A stretch of DNA of 5,656 bases from Actinomycetes bacterium. GTDB lineage: Bacteria > Actinomycetota > Coriobacteriia > Coriobacteriales > Eggerthellaceae. The stretch's first letter is position 1. The number at the start of each line of letters is the position of its first letter. Below are positions 1-5,656 of this stretch, piece after piece. Location: contig JAEYEL010000056.1 in the NCBI GenBank assembly GCA_023403475.1, forward strand, positions 1 through 5,656, read 5' to 3'. The notes below the pieces were generated by a model that saw only the letters and a list, made by a program, of their open reading frames with translations, ran no database searches and was not told where the DNA came from. The position numbers and the translations under genes were made by a program.

Positions 1-473
1 CCGTTTCCCTGTTGTGCGCCAAAGACAGCACAAGAGTTTGCAAGACTTACCTGATCAGCACTCTCAGCGTTCCTTAAAGCTCGGGAAGCAGCCGCGAGCG
101 CGATGCGCCCTCCCATGGAGTAGCCCACGACCGCAGGTACACAGCCGCCGTTTACGCCGCGCACCTCGCAAAGAAACGCCAGCAGCATGTCACACGCCGC
201 ATCCATGCTGTAGGGCAAAACGCAGGCCGGTTTGTCGCTTTCGCCGTGCCCGGCGAAATCGACGGCGTATGCGTTGCCAAAAAACGCATCGGTTCTTCCC
301 AAGCATTCAACCACGTCATTCCACGAATCGGCACTTTGTGCGAATCCGTGCAGGAACACGAGGGGAGCTTGCGGCGAAGAGGCTGCCGCCGAACCAGCAC
401 CGCTAACGTGCCACCGCAGCACGCGGTAGCGCACGCCCTTATGTGCGAACCATTGAGTGCTGCGTGCTAGCAT
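1..473 (-). CDS. menH: MenH, SHCHC synthase (alpha/beta hydrolase), 3' end beyond window
   Basis: Likely 2-succinyl-6-hydroxy-2,4-cyclohexadiene-1-carboxylate synthase, the cytoplasmic enzyme that eliminates pyruvate from SEPHCHC in menaquinone synthesis. I translated 157 codons from 473 to the window edge. Visible alpha/beta-hydrolase signatures are the oxyanion-hole LHGF (residues 41-44), DFAGHGES (72-79) and the nucleophile elbow GYSMGGR (117-123). Ser119 is the predicted nucleophile, and the Arg four residues later is typical of MenH. The lid domain and the catalytic Asp and His lie outside the window. Start choice: ATG at 473 has a GGAGG/GAGG ribosome-binding site and begins just before the first conserved strand (WFAHKGVRYRVLRW). 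An in-frame ATG at 536 abuts the menD stop codon but has no visible Shine-Dalgarno sequence; it would add 21 residues. Position after menD supports MenH over a generic hydrolase. Confidence 0.88.
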   Translation of the reverse strand, partial: MLARSTQWFAHKGVRYRVLRWHVSGAGSAAASSPQAPLVFLHGFAQSADSWNDVVECLGRTDAFFGNAYAVDFAGHGESDKPACVLPYSMDAACDMLLAFLCEVRGVNGGCVPAVVGYSMGGRIALAAASRALRNAESADQVSLANSCAVFGAQQGN

Positions 474-476
474 TTC

Positions 477-489
477 CCACCTCGCCTCC
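477..489 (-). promoter_or_regulatory. Ribosome-binding site deciding the menH start
   Basis: Read on the minus strand, this purine-rich stretch contains GGAGG (489-485) and then GAGG (483-480), ending 11 and 6 bases before the ATG at 473. The rival ATG at 536 has no comparable sequence before it, so this site favours 473. Translation could also start at 536 by coupling to menD termination. Confidence 0.55.
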
Positions 490-536
490 GTTGGAGCAGA
501 CGGCACCAAGCGCAGTCGCAGCGGTTCCCCCGCCAT

Positions 537-2741
537 CTATAGTGCCTGATAAGCGGCATAGCGCTCCTTCGTTCCGGCGTAGGGAAGGCTCACCTCCACA
601 AGGGAGATGCCAGGGGTTCCCAAAAACGCACAGTAAGCGTCCTTGAATTCCGCAACCGTGTCAGCAGCGCGGTAGGGAACGCCGAAGGCACGGGCGGCAT
701 CGGCGAAACGCACGTCTTGCGGTGCCACGAACAACCGCTCGAAGTAAGCATCCTCCGATTTCTGGGACAGCATGTCGAAGATGCCGCCGCCGTTGTTGTT
801 CAGAAGCACGATGACGATGCTGCTCGCCGCCCCGCCGCCATGATGCACCAGCAATTCGCGCTGCAAGGCAAGTGCGTTCAAGTCGTGAAGCATGGTGAAG
901 TCGCCCGTGAGGAATGTGGTTTGCGCGTAATGCTGAGCCGCACCCAACGCCGTGGAAACGGTGCCGTCAATGCCGTTCTGGCCGCGATTGCACAGCACCG
1001 CCAAACGCTTGTCGCTTTTCGTGTAGGCGGCATCGAGCGTGCGTACCGACATGGAATTCGCGGAAAACACGCACGACCCTTCGGGCGCAAGCTGCAGCAG
1101 CGCGTACACGAACGCACCCTCCGCAGGCTGCTGCGCCAAACGCACAGCGCTCGCAGATCGCGCGGAAACCGCAGCCATCGCTCCGTTTTCGACCACCGAA
1201 AATGTTTCACGTGAAACATTTTCGGAGTCCAAGGCGGAAGCACTGTCAAACGCGCTTCCCGTAGGCTGCGCCGTAGCGTCGTTCATGTTCGCGGCCTTGA
1301 TTGCGACAAGCGCGCGAGCGTTGAGATCCACCCATTCCTGCAGGAAGGAAGCATCGCAAAGAGGAGCCTCATCAGGCGCCGCACCCGCCCCCACACGGCC
1401 AAACGATCGCACGAAGTCAAGCGGGGTGCAGGGAACGAACAGGTCGGTGGACATATTGAAGTCGCGGGTTTCGGCCACATCGACCACAATGTTGAAAGGC
1501 CGCGCAGCGGCGAGACGCTGCGTGCAGCGCTTCGAGATGGGGTAGCGCCCGAATCGAATGACCACGCTAGGCAGCGGGCACGCATCGCTGCCGAACACGT
1601 TGTCGTAGTTGTCGATGACCGCCTCGTCGCCGAAGCTGCGCAGCCCCGAAAGAGGGTCGGCCAGAAGCGGCATGCCGGCCCATTGCGCCCATGCGGCAAT
1701 CTCACGTGCTTCACCAGCGGTTTCGCAGCTTCCTTCCCCCGCAAGCACCAGCACGCGCCGCCCGCGCAGCACATCGAGAATACGCGCCAGGGAAACGTCG
1801 TCCACAAAACGCCGCACCTGTGCGACAGGCGGCAGACCGGCACGCCCAGCGGGCGGCAGACCGGCAAGACCGACAGACGACAGACCGGCAAGACCGGCGG
1901 ACGGCAGACCGGCATACGTGACGGGTTTCGCCAAACCGGAAGGAGCTGGGCAAGTTAAGCTGTTCGCTGCATCGCTTGGCAAGCACACCGTCCTTGTTTG
2001 CTCGGAAGGAGCCGGGCAAGTCTCACCTCTTCCGCAAGCAAACGCGCCTTCCACGGACAAATCAGGGGTGAGAGGTTCGTCAAACTGGAAGTTCGCCTGC
2101 ACAGGCCCCGCCAAATACCTGCATCCGCGCGAAGCCACGACGATCCCATCATCGCTGTTGGTTTCGCGCCCGCCTTCTGCAGAATGTTTCACGTGAAACA
2201 CAGGGGCGGCGCCCGGGCCCATAGCGGCAAGGCAGATTTCGCGGGCGGCTTGGCGCACGAAGGCTATGTCGTGCGGGGCGGCACCAGGGAGCGGCATCTG
2301 ACGGAAAGCTCGCACATGAGTGCCGTACGCCTTCAGTTGATCGACCGTTTGCGGCGCACCGAAACCCTGCAAGCGCAATGGTCGGTCGCCCGAAAGGACG
2401 ATAAGCGGCACGCGCGAGGTTTCGGCTTCCATAACCGCCGGGTAATAGTTCGCCAGCGCCGTTCCCGACGTGCACACCAGACACACCGGCCGCCCCGAAG
2501 CCTTCGCCAACCCCAGCGCGAAAAACGACGCACCGCGCTCGTCCACGTCAACGTAGACCCGCATACGTTCCGGGAAGCGTTCGCTCATCTCGAACGCGGT
2601 CATGGCCAGCGCCGTCGAACGCGATCCCGGGCTGACAACCGTCTCGCAAACTCCCCATCGTGCCAGCTCATCGAAAAACGCGCTCACGAACAATGCCGTT
2701 TCCTGCCGTGAATCCACTTTAGCCCACTTCCTTCGTTGCAT
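537..2741 (-). CDS. menD: MenD, SEPHCHC synthase, enlarged by in-frame insertions
   Basis: Thiamine-diphosphate enzyme that decarboxylates 2-oxoglutarate and adds the product to isochorismate, giving SEPHCHC. The 734 residues compare with a usual 550-590. MenD hallmarks appear in order: SPGSRST (37-43), DERGASFFALGLAK with Glu68 expected to activate the cofactor, CTSGTALANYYPAV (90-103), GDRP (118-121), GAPQTVDQLK (128-137), RFGRYPISKR (396-405), NSMSVR (562-567), NRGQNGIDGTVSTALG (585-600), and the ThDP/Mg motif GDF (613-615) through LLNNNGGGIF (646-655). No key motif is missing, so the enzyme is probably active. Extra length lies at about 181-210 and 482-530, each holding a parS site, and at about 230-310, a repeat-rich linker. 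The ATG at 2741 has a weak ribosome-binding site; GTG at 2717 follows a better one and would remove eight residues. The gene lies 61 bp after the AlbA_2 ATPase. Confidence 0.96.
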   Translation of the reverse strand: MQRRKWAKVDSRQETALFVSAFFDELARWGVCETVVSPGSRSTALAMTAFEMSERFPERMRVYVDVDERGASFFALGLAKASGRPVCLVCTSGTALANYYPAVMEAETSRVPLIVLSGDRPLRLQGFGAPQTVDQLKAYGTHVRAFRQMPLPGAAPHDIAFVRQAAREICLAAMGPGAAPVFHVKHSAEGGRETNSDDGIVVASRGCRYLAGPVQANFQFDEPLTPDLSVEGAFACGRGETCPAPSEQTRTVCLPSDAANSLTCPAPSGLAKPVTYAGLPSAGLAGLSSVGLAGLPPAGRAGLPPVAQVRRFVDDVSLARILDVLRGRRVLVLAGEGSCETAGEAREIAAWAQWAGMPLLADPLSGLRSFGDEAVIDNYDNVFGSDACPLPSVVIRFGRYPISKRCTQRLAAARPFNIVVDVAETRDFNMSTDLFVPCTPLDFVRSFGRVGAGAAPDEAPLCDASFLQEWVDLNARALVAIKAANMNDATAQPTGSAFDSASALDSENVSRETFSVVENGAMAAVSARSASAVRLAQQPAEGAFVYALLQLAPEGSCVFSANSMSVRTLDAAYTKSDKRLAVLCNRGQNGIDGTVSTALGAAQHYAQTTFLTGDFTMLHDLNALALQRELLVHHGGGAASSIVIVLLNNNGGGIFDMLSQKSEDAYFERLFVAPQDVRFADAARAFGVPYRAADTVAEFKDAYCAFLGTPGISLVEVSLPYAGTKERYAAYQAL
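1203..1218. promoter_or_regulatory. parS: parS chromosome-partition site (copy 1), inside menD
   Basis: TGTTTCACGTGAAACA is a perfect 16-bp palindrome and matches the bacterial parS consensus bound by ParB. It forms the centre of a longer perfect palindrome of 30 bp (1196-1225). It is translated within menD as NVSRET (residues 508-513), in a Ser/Ala-rich segment that does not resemble conserved MenD. By family knowledge, ParB loads at such sites, spreads as a CTP-dependent clamp and recruits SMC to organise and separate chromosome origins. ParB itself is not in the window. Confidence 0.93.
1828..1923. repeat. Four 24-bp tandem repeats inside menD
   Basis: Four direct units of exactly 24 bp (1828-1851, 1852-1875, 1876-1899, 1900-1923) share the core GGCAGACCGGCA or a close variant. 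The fourth diverges in its last third. Because 24 is a multiple of three, the array stays in frame and encodes four eight-residue units in MenD: AGLPSAGL, AGLSSVGL, AGLPPAGR and AGLPPVAQ (about residues 277-308). The Gly/Pro/Ala/Leu composition suggests a flexible linker. Copy number may vary between strains by replication slippage. Confidence 0.9.
1938..2021. repeat. Pair of 18-bp direct repeats in the menD linker
   Basis: GGAAGGAGCTGGGCAAGT (1938-1955) recurs with one mismatch at 2004-2021. The offset of 66 bp keeps the frame. On the minus strand each copy encodes TCPAPS (residues 241-246 and 263-268). A related CLPSD lies between them. The repeats adjoin the 24-bp array and appear to be part of the same low-complexity expansion. 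Confidence 0.75.
2185..2200. promoter_or_regulatory. parS: parS chromosome-partition site (copy 2), inside menD
   Basis: A second perfect TGTTTCACGTGAAACA, 982 bp from the first. The bases on either side (A and C) do not pair, so the palindrome stops at 16 bp. It is read in a different frame from copy 1 and encodes FHVKH (residues 182-186 of MenD). This lies between the LAAMGP segment and GPVQANFQFDEPLTP, which are normally close together in MenD, so the site is carried on an apparent insertion of about 30 residues. Confidence 0.93.
2727..2733 (-). promoter_or_regulatory. Possible ribosome-binding site for an alternative menD start
   Basis: AAGGAAG read on the minus strand lies nine bases before an in-frame GTG at 2717. 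That start would give a MenD beginning VDSRQETALF. The ATG at 2741 is preceded only by weak purine matches (GAGAAG, then GTGAAG). The sequence does not settle which start is used. Confidence 0.35.
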
Positions 2742-2802
2742 TACGCTTCACACTTCTCATCGTTTGCCTTTCGGAAATCAACCGCATTGATCCTGGCTCC
2801 GC

Positions 2803-4248
2803 TTAATGCTTCCCCAGCCAGCTCAACCCAAGTACCGTCAAACGATACTTCTGATTGCTGCTGCGCGGCTTATCTGGAATGGTGAGTTCAACCAAACCGG
2901 CCTCAACAGCTTTAGACAAGGTTCCCTCTTGGAAACTTTTCCTATCGGAAAGTCCAAGCTTCGCAAGAATATCCCTAGTCGAAAGCGGACCTGCCGCAAG
3001 CGTCGCAAGCAAAGCGGCAACTTGGGAGGTGACTTGGGGGGTGACTTGGGGGGTGACTTGGGGGGAGTCTGCCCCAGCGCGCAGAAGATCTTGGCCAGAG
3101 GCAAAAGCCCCCCTGCCGTAATAAGGATCCTTGCGTCCAAAGCGAGCATATACGCCCCTCTTCACTTGGCGATAACCAAAAGGAACCCCCGCATCTTCGC
3201 AGGCCCTCTTTATACGCTGAATACCGGTTCCGAACGCCTCGATGTCCTTAGAGCGAAACAAAATATCAGCGATGCGCTTATTGCGGGATGCTGACGTTGT
3301 ATCTTCACCCGCAAGATACTCGTCAGGAGCATGTCCCTCGGGAAAGCAACCTGGGTTGAATATCTCTACCGCATTCCAAAATATATCGACTTGCACGCAA
3401 GCGCTATCAGTATAATCGCGATGGCAAAACGCATTAACGATAGCCTCACGCAAAGCATTTCGAGGAATTTCCGGAACCTCCTCGCGCTGCATGGAGGAAC
3501 CGTCTATGATAGCTTTGCGACGTATGTTGTTGAGGATGTACAGCTCGGCAAAGTGCGCCAGTTCAAACAAGGTTCCCTTTTTCTGATCAACATCAAGGAT
3601 ATCAACACGGTTACTATCTGCGAATATGCCGACCTTCAACATAGCCTCATCGGAAGGGCAAAAACAAACAGCGGCGGCGTTGTTAAGTCGACCGCCTTCC
3701 AACACGCCAAGTCTCGACAGCGTGTCTTGGACACCAGAATACCCGAAAGGAATCCGTCCGCAAGAATTACCGCGCGCAACGTAGTCCTGCAAAACACCTT
3801 CATCAACATCGGCAACGGTCTTCCCCGAAAAATGCGTATCCCATGGACGACTGCGATATTCGGCTTTTGCCGACTGAGTTCGAATTTCCTCAGGCGACAT
3901 GAGAACGTCCTCATCCGCTACGCGAATACGGTAGCGTCCATCACAGGAATATGGGGCATCCTCTCCCGAAAAACCCACACGGATATACTCAAGACCATCA
4001 TCACTCGTTTCCCTTGTTACCTGCGGATAGATCGACGGCTTAATGCGATTGCCTATTGACTGACTAATCTCTCGCAAAGTCGCATCTGACACTTGCTGTC
4101 CGCAAATATCGCCATTGTTCCTCACGCCGAAATACAATACTCCTTTGCCATGCTTATTGAGAATGGACGCAACGGAAGCCACGCCCTCCTTGATTTCGGA
4201 AGTCGACTTTTTGAATTCGACCTGCTCTGTTTCCCGTCCGATGTTCAC
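2803..4248 (-). CDS. AlbA_2 (Schlafen-type) ATP-binding protein with C-terminal winged helix
   Basis: A 481-residue protein of the putative DNA-binding/RecG-like ATPase family; its exact function is unknown. The N-terminal AlbA_2 domain covers about residues 7-122 (EQVEFKKS, GKGVLYFGVRNNGDICG, YRIRVADEDVLMSPEEI). A GHKL-type ATP-binding region spans about 260-355, with N-box REAIVNAFCHRDY (267-279), the NPGCFPEG turn (298-305) and FGTGIQRIKRAC (339-350). A linker with VTPQ repeats (395-409) leads to a winged-helix-like end (410-481). Such proteins are known as possible transcription regulators, and some occur in phage-defence loci; no partner is visible here. The GTG start has AAGGGGG seven bases upstream. 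Hand counts of two 60-base blocks give 43-47% GC, against 62-68% in blocks of menD and menF, which suggests acquisition. It lies between menF and menD on the same strand. Confidence 0.87.
   Translation of the reverse strand: MNIGRETEQVEFKKSTSEIKEGVASVASILNKHGKGVLYFGVRNNGDICGQQVSDATLREISQSIGNRIKPSIYPQVTRETSDDGLEYIRVGFSGEDAPYSCDGRYRIRVADEDVLMSPEEIRTQSAKAEYRSRPWDTHFSGKTVADVDEGVLQDYVARGNSCGRIPFGYSGVQDTLSRLGVLEGGRLNNAAAVCFCPSDEAMLKVGIFADSNRVDILDVDQKKGTLFELAHFAELYILNNIRRKAIIDGSSMQREEVPEIPRNALREAIVNAFCHRDYTDSACVQVDIFWNAVEIFNPGCFPEGHAPDEYLAGEDTTSASRNKRIADILFRSKDIEAFGTGIQRIKRACEDAGVPFGYRQVKRGVYARFGRKDPYYGRGAFASGQDLLRAGADSPQVTPQVTPQVTSQVAALLATLAAGPLSTRDILAKLGLSDRKSFQEGTLSKAVEAGLVELTIPDKPRSSNQKYRLTVLGLSWLGKH
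3021..3065. repeat. 12-bp tandem repeat encoding PQVT units
   Basis: Three full units of CTTGGGRGGTGA (R is A in the first and G in the others) and a fourth partial unit run head to tail, in frame in the AlbA_2 ATPase. They encode SPQVTPQVTPQVTSQV (395-410), the linker between the ATP-binding region and the winged helix. VTPQV repeats are common in the linkers of this family and of some Fic proteins. The near-identical units and G-runs make copy-number slippage plausible. Confidence 0.88.
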
Positions 4249-4343
4249 GAACGCACCCCCTTGCTCTCATATCCAACAGACACTGGCACCGCCCCATCGT
4301 ACACACAGCGCCCCCTGCATACGACAAGCTCCCCGTACGACCG

Positions 4344-5609
4344 CTACTCAAACGGCCCACCAGGGGCATTGAATGCGCTGAGGATGGTCTTCAGTTTCAT
4401 GGCAATCTCGTCGTACTCGTCGTCGGCAACGCTGCCGGCAACGATGCCGCAACCGGCATACACCCAGCCTGTTTCGCCGTCGAACACGCCCGTGCGCAGC
4501 GCCACGGAAAACTCGCCGTCGCCCGCCCCGTCAATATAGCCCGCCGCACCCGCGAACAGACCGCGATTGAACGCCTCGATGCGGCGGATGAGCATTTTCG
4601 CCTCCCCCACCGGCGTTCCGGCAACGGCGGGAGTAGGGTGCAAGTCGTCTTTCATCTCCCACAGATCAACGCCTTCAAGCACCTGCGCCGTTGCCGGCGT
4701 GTGCAAATGCTGCACGTGCCGCAAAGGCAGAATGCCCGGCTCGTCTGATACCTGCACGTCGTAGCATGTGCGCCCGAAAACCTCGCGAATGAACTTCACG
4801 ACGTAATCGTGCTCGGCACGGTTCTTCGCATCGGCAAGCAGCTGCAAAGCCAAGCGCGCACGCTCTTCTTCCGATGCGCCCGCCGGACACGTTCCCGCCA
4901 AGCACATGCTTTCCAACTTTTGTCCGCGCTTGCGCACCAAAAGCTCCGGCGTGCAGCCGCAGAAGAACACATCGGCATACCGATACAGCAAAACGGTGCC
5001 GCGCGCGTTACCGTCTATAAGATTGACCAGCAGATCCTTCGAAGAAAACGGGCGTGTCGCCTCCAGTTTCTGCCGCCTTGAGAGCACCACCTTTTCCACG
5101 CGCCCCTCATCGATAGCGGAAAGCGCCTCGTTCACGGCAGCCGCCCACACCTCGCGCGAATCAGGTTCAAGCGAAAACGGAATGCTCGCATGCGTGCGCT
5201 TAGGTGCCTGCCGCGCCTGTTTGAGAAAGCGCGCCACCCTGCCGGCATACACCGGGCTAAGCGAATTCACCTGAAGCGTCGCGCCGCGCTCGTTCTCTAT
5301 GAGCACGACCTCCGGAAGCATGAACTTCAAGCGGGGAAACGCCTCGAACAGCTCGTCAGTCGGCGCAGGGTTTTCCGCGTCAAAGCGGTTGAACGAGAAG
5401 AACACCGGCGGCTGCGCAAAGGGCCCTTCCAGCTCGTATTCCGCATTGTCGAGCGAGGGCAGCGCAATGCATCGCCCCAGCCCCATGTAGCGGTTCGGAC
5501 GCTCCTTGTCGTAATACACGAACTGGTCGGTAAACCCCTTCTGAAGCAAACAGAAAGCATCTACGATATCGGCATCGAGCGAACAGGTAAACGAATGCAC
5601 CTTCGTCAT
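4344..5609 (-). CDS. menF: MenF, isochorismate synthase
   Basis: Chorismate-binding enzyme that converts chorismate to isochorismate, the entry step of menaquinone synthesis; cytoplasmic and Mg-dependent by family. From ATG 5609 it is 421 residues, normal for MenF. The C-terminal catalytic domain shows KVVLSRR (173-179; its Lys is the expected general base), GCTPELLV (218-225), LAGT (237-240), NRAEHDYVV (263-271), HLHTPATA (301-308), HPTPAVAGTP (324-333), GEFSVALRTG (365-374) and YAGCGIVAGS followed by EYDE (384-401). Neighbouring menD and menH favour MenF over the siderophore paralogue EntC. The frame continues upstream to GTG 5648 (13 more residues), but ATG 5609 follows a clear purine-rich ribosome-binding site and gives a family-like N terminus. 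It is probably first or early in the cluster; its upstream region is outside the window. Confidence 0.95.
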   Translation of the reverse strand: MTKVHSFTCSLDADIVDAFCLLQKGFTDQFVYYDKERPNRYMGLGRCIALPSLDNAEYELEGPFAQPPVFFSFNRFDAENPAPTDELFEAFPRLKFMLPEVVLIENERGATLQVNSLSPVYAGRVARFLKQARQAPKRTHASIPFSLEPDSREVWAAAVNEALSAIDEGRVEKVVLSRRQKLEATRPFSSKDLLVNLIDGNARGTVLLYRYADVFFCGCTPELLVRKRGQKLESMCLAGTCPAGASEEERARLALQLLADAKNRAEHDYVVKFIREVFGRTCYDVQVSDEPGILPLRHVQHLHTPATAQVLEGVDLWEMKDDLHPTPAVAGTPVGEAKMLIRRIEAFNRGLFAGAAGYIDGAGDGEFSVALRTGVFDGETGWVYAGCGIVAGSVADDEYDEIAMKLKTILSAFNAPGGPFE

Positions 5610-5620
5610 AGTAAAACAAA

Positions 5621-5630
5621 CCCTTTCCTT
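5621..5630 (-). promoter_or_regulatory. Ribosome-binding site for the menF ATG at 5609
   Basis: AAGGAAAGGG on the minus strand ends 11 bases before the ATG at 5609. It supports that start over the in-frame GTG at 5648, for which only eight upstream bases are visible and none look like a ribosome-binding site. Confidence 0.5.
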
Positions 5631-5656
5631 GGTCGAGCTCGCATCCACCGCGAAGA

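Noticed and set aside
717..1214. Plus-strand reading frame of 165 codons opposite menD, and a similar 237-codon one at 1998-2711
   Set aside because: Both lie wholly antisense to a strongly supported MenD. Their Arg/His-rich products look like GC-rich shadows and show no recognisable domain.
1196..1225. Intrinsic terminator hairpin
   Set aside because: The stem is AT-rich and lies in mid-gene with no terminal U-tract after it. The exact parS core explains the symmetry better.
1283..1915. Minus-strand frame of 210 codons overlapping menD, with VCRP/LPVC repeats
   Set aside because: It is the same 24-bp array read out of frame. The repeat pattern comes from the DNA, and the MenD frame carries all the conserved motifs.
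1828..1923. CRISPR array
   Set aside because: The 24-bp units are directly contiguous, with no spacers, and stay in the menD reading frame.
2742..2802. Promoter or terminator in the spacer before menD
   Set aside because: A TTGATT hexamer is present but no suitable -10 box lies 16-18 bases downstream. No hairpin with a U-tract is seen after the ATPase stop codon.
4249..4343. Separate promoter or terminator in the menF to AlbA_2 ATPase spacer
   Set aside because: Weak -10-like stretches (TACGAT, GATATGAG) have no convincing -35 partner at proper spacing, and I found no stable hairpin with a U-tract. Only the AAGGGGG ribosome-binding site is clear.
4707..4720. Further CACGTG cores (one near 4714, another near 1704) as extra parS sites
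   Set aside because: Only the central six bases match; the outer TGTTT and AAACA arms are absent.

Overview
The window is GC-rich bacterial chromosome carrying four genes, all on the minus strand. In order of transcription (high to low coordinates) they are menF (isochorismate synthase), an AlbA_2/Schlafen-type ATP-binding protein, menD (SEPHCHC synthase) and menH (SHCHC synthase, cut by the left edge). The gene content fits a menaquinone-respiring, high-GC, probably actinobacterial anaerobe. Eggerthellaceae (Coriobacteriia) is my best guess from the style of the proteins, but the sequence does not prove it.

Layout. 5609-4344 is menF; 13 further in-frame codons lie upstream and begin with GTG at 5648. 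4343-4249 is a short spacer. 4248-2803 is the AlbA_2 ATPase, clearly lower in GC than its neighbours and so a likely later insertion into the men cluster. 2802-2742 is a second short spacer. 2741-537 is menD, about 150-180 residues longer than usual. 536-1 is the menH frame, which opens with ATG directly after the menD stop codon; the better ribosome-binding site points to a start at 473. No stretch longer than 300 bases lacks a gene, and I see no rRNA, tRNA, CRISPR array or insertion sequence.

How the genes work together. MenF turns chorismate into isochorismate. MenD condenses isochorismate with 2-oxoglutarate, using thiamine diphosphate, to give SEPHCHC. MenH removes pyruvate to give SHCHC. 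These are the first three committed steps of menaquinone synthesis. The AlbA_2 ATPase has no evident role in this pathway.

The most striking signal is not metabolic. The menD coding sequence contains two perfect copies of the 16-bp chromosome-partition site parS, TGTTTCACGTGAAACA, 982 bp apart. One lies at the centre of a perfect 30-bp palindrome. Both are read through as protein, in different frames, and both lie in segments that look like insertions relative to ordinary MenD. menD therefore appears to double as a ParB-loading (centromere) region, which also suggests that the locus is near the replication origin. A third menD insertion is a low-complexity linker built on four 24-bp tandem repeats.
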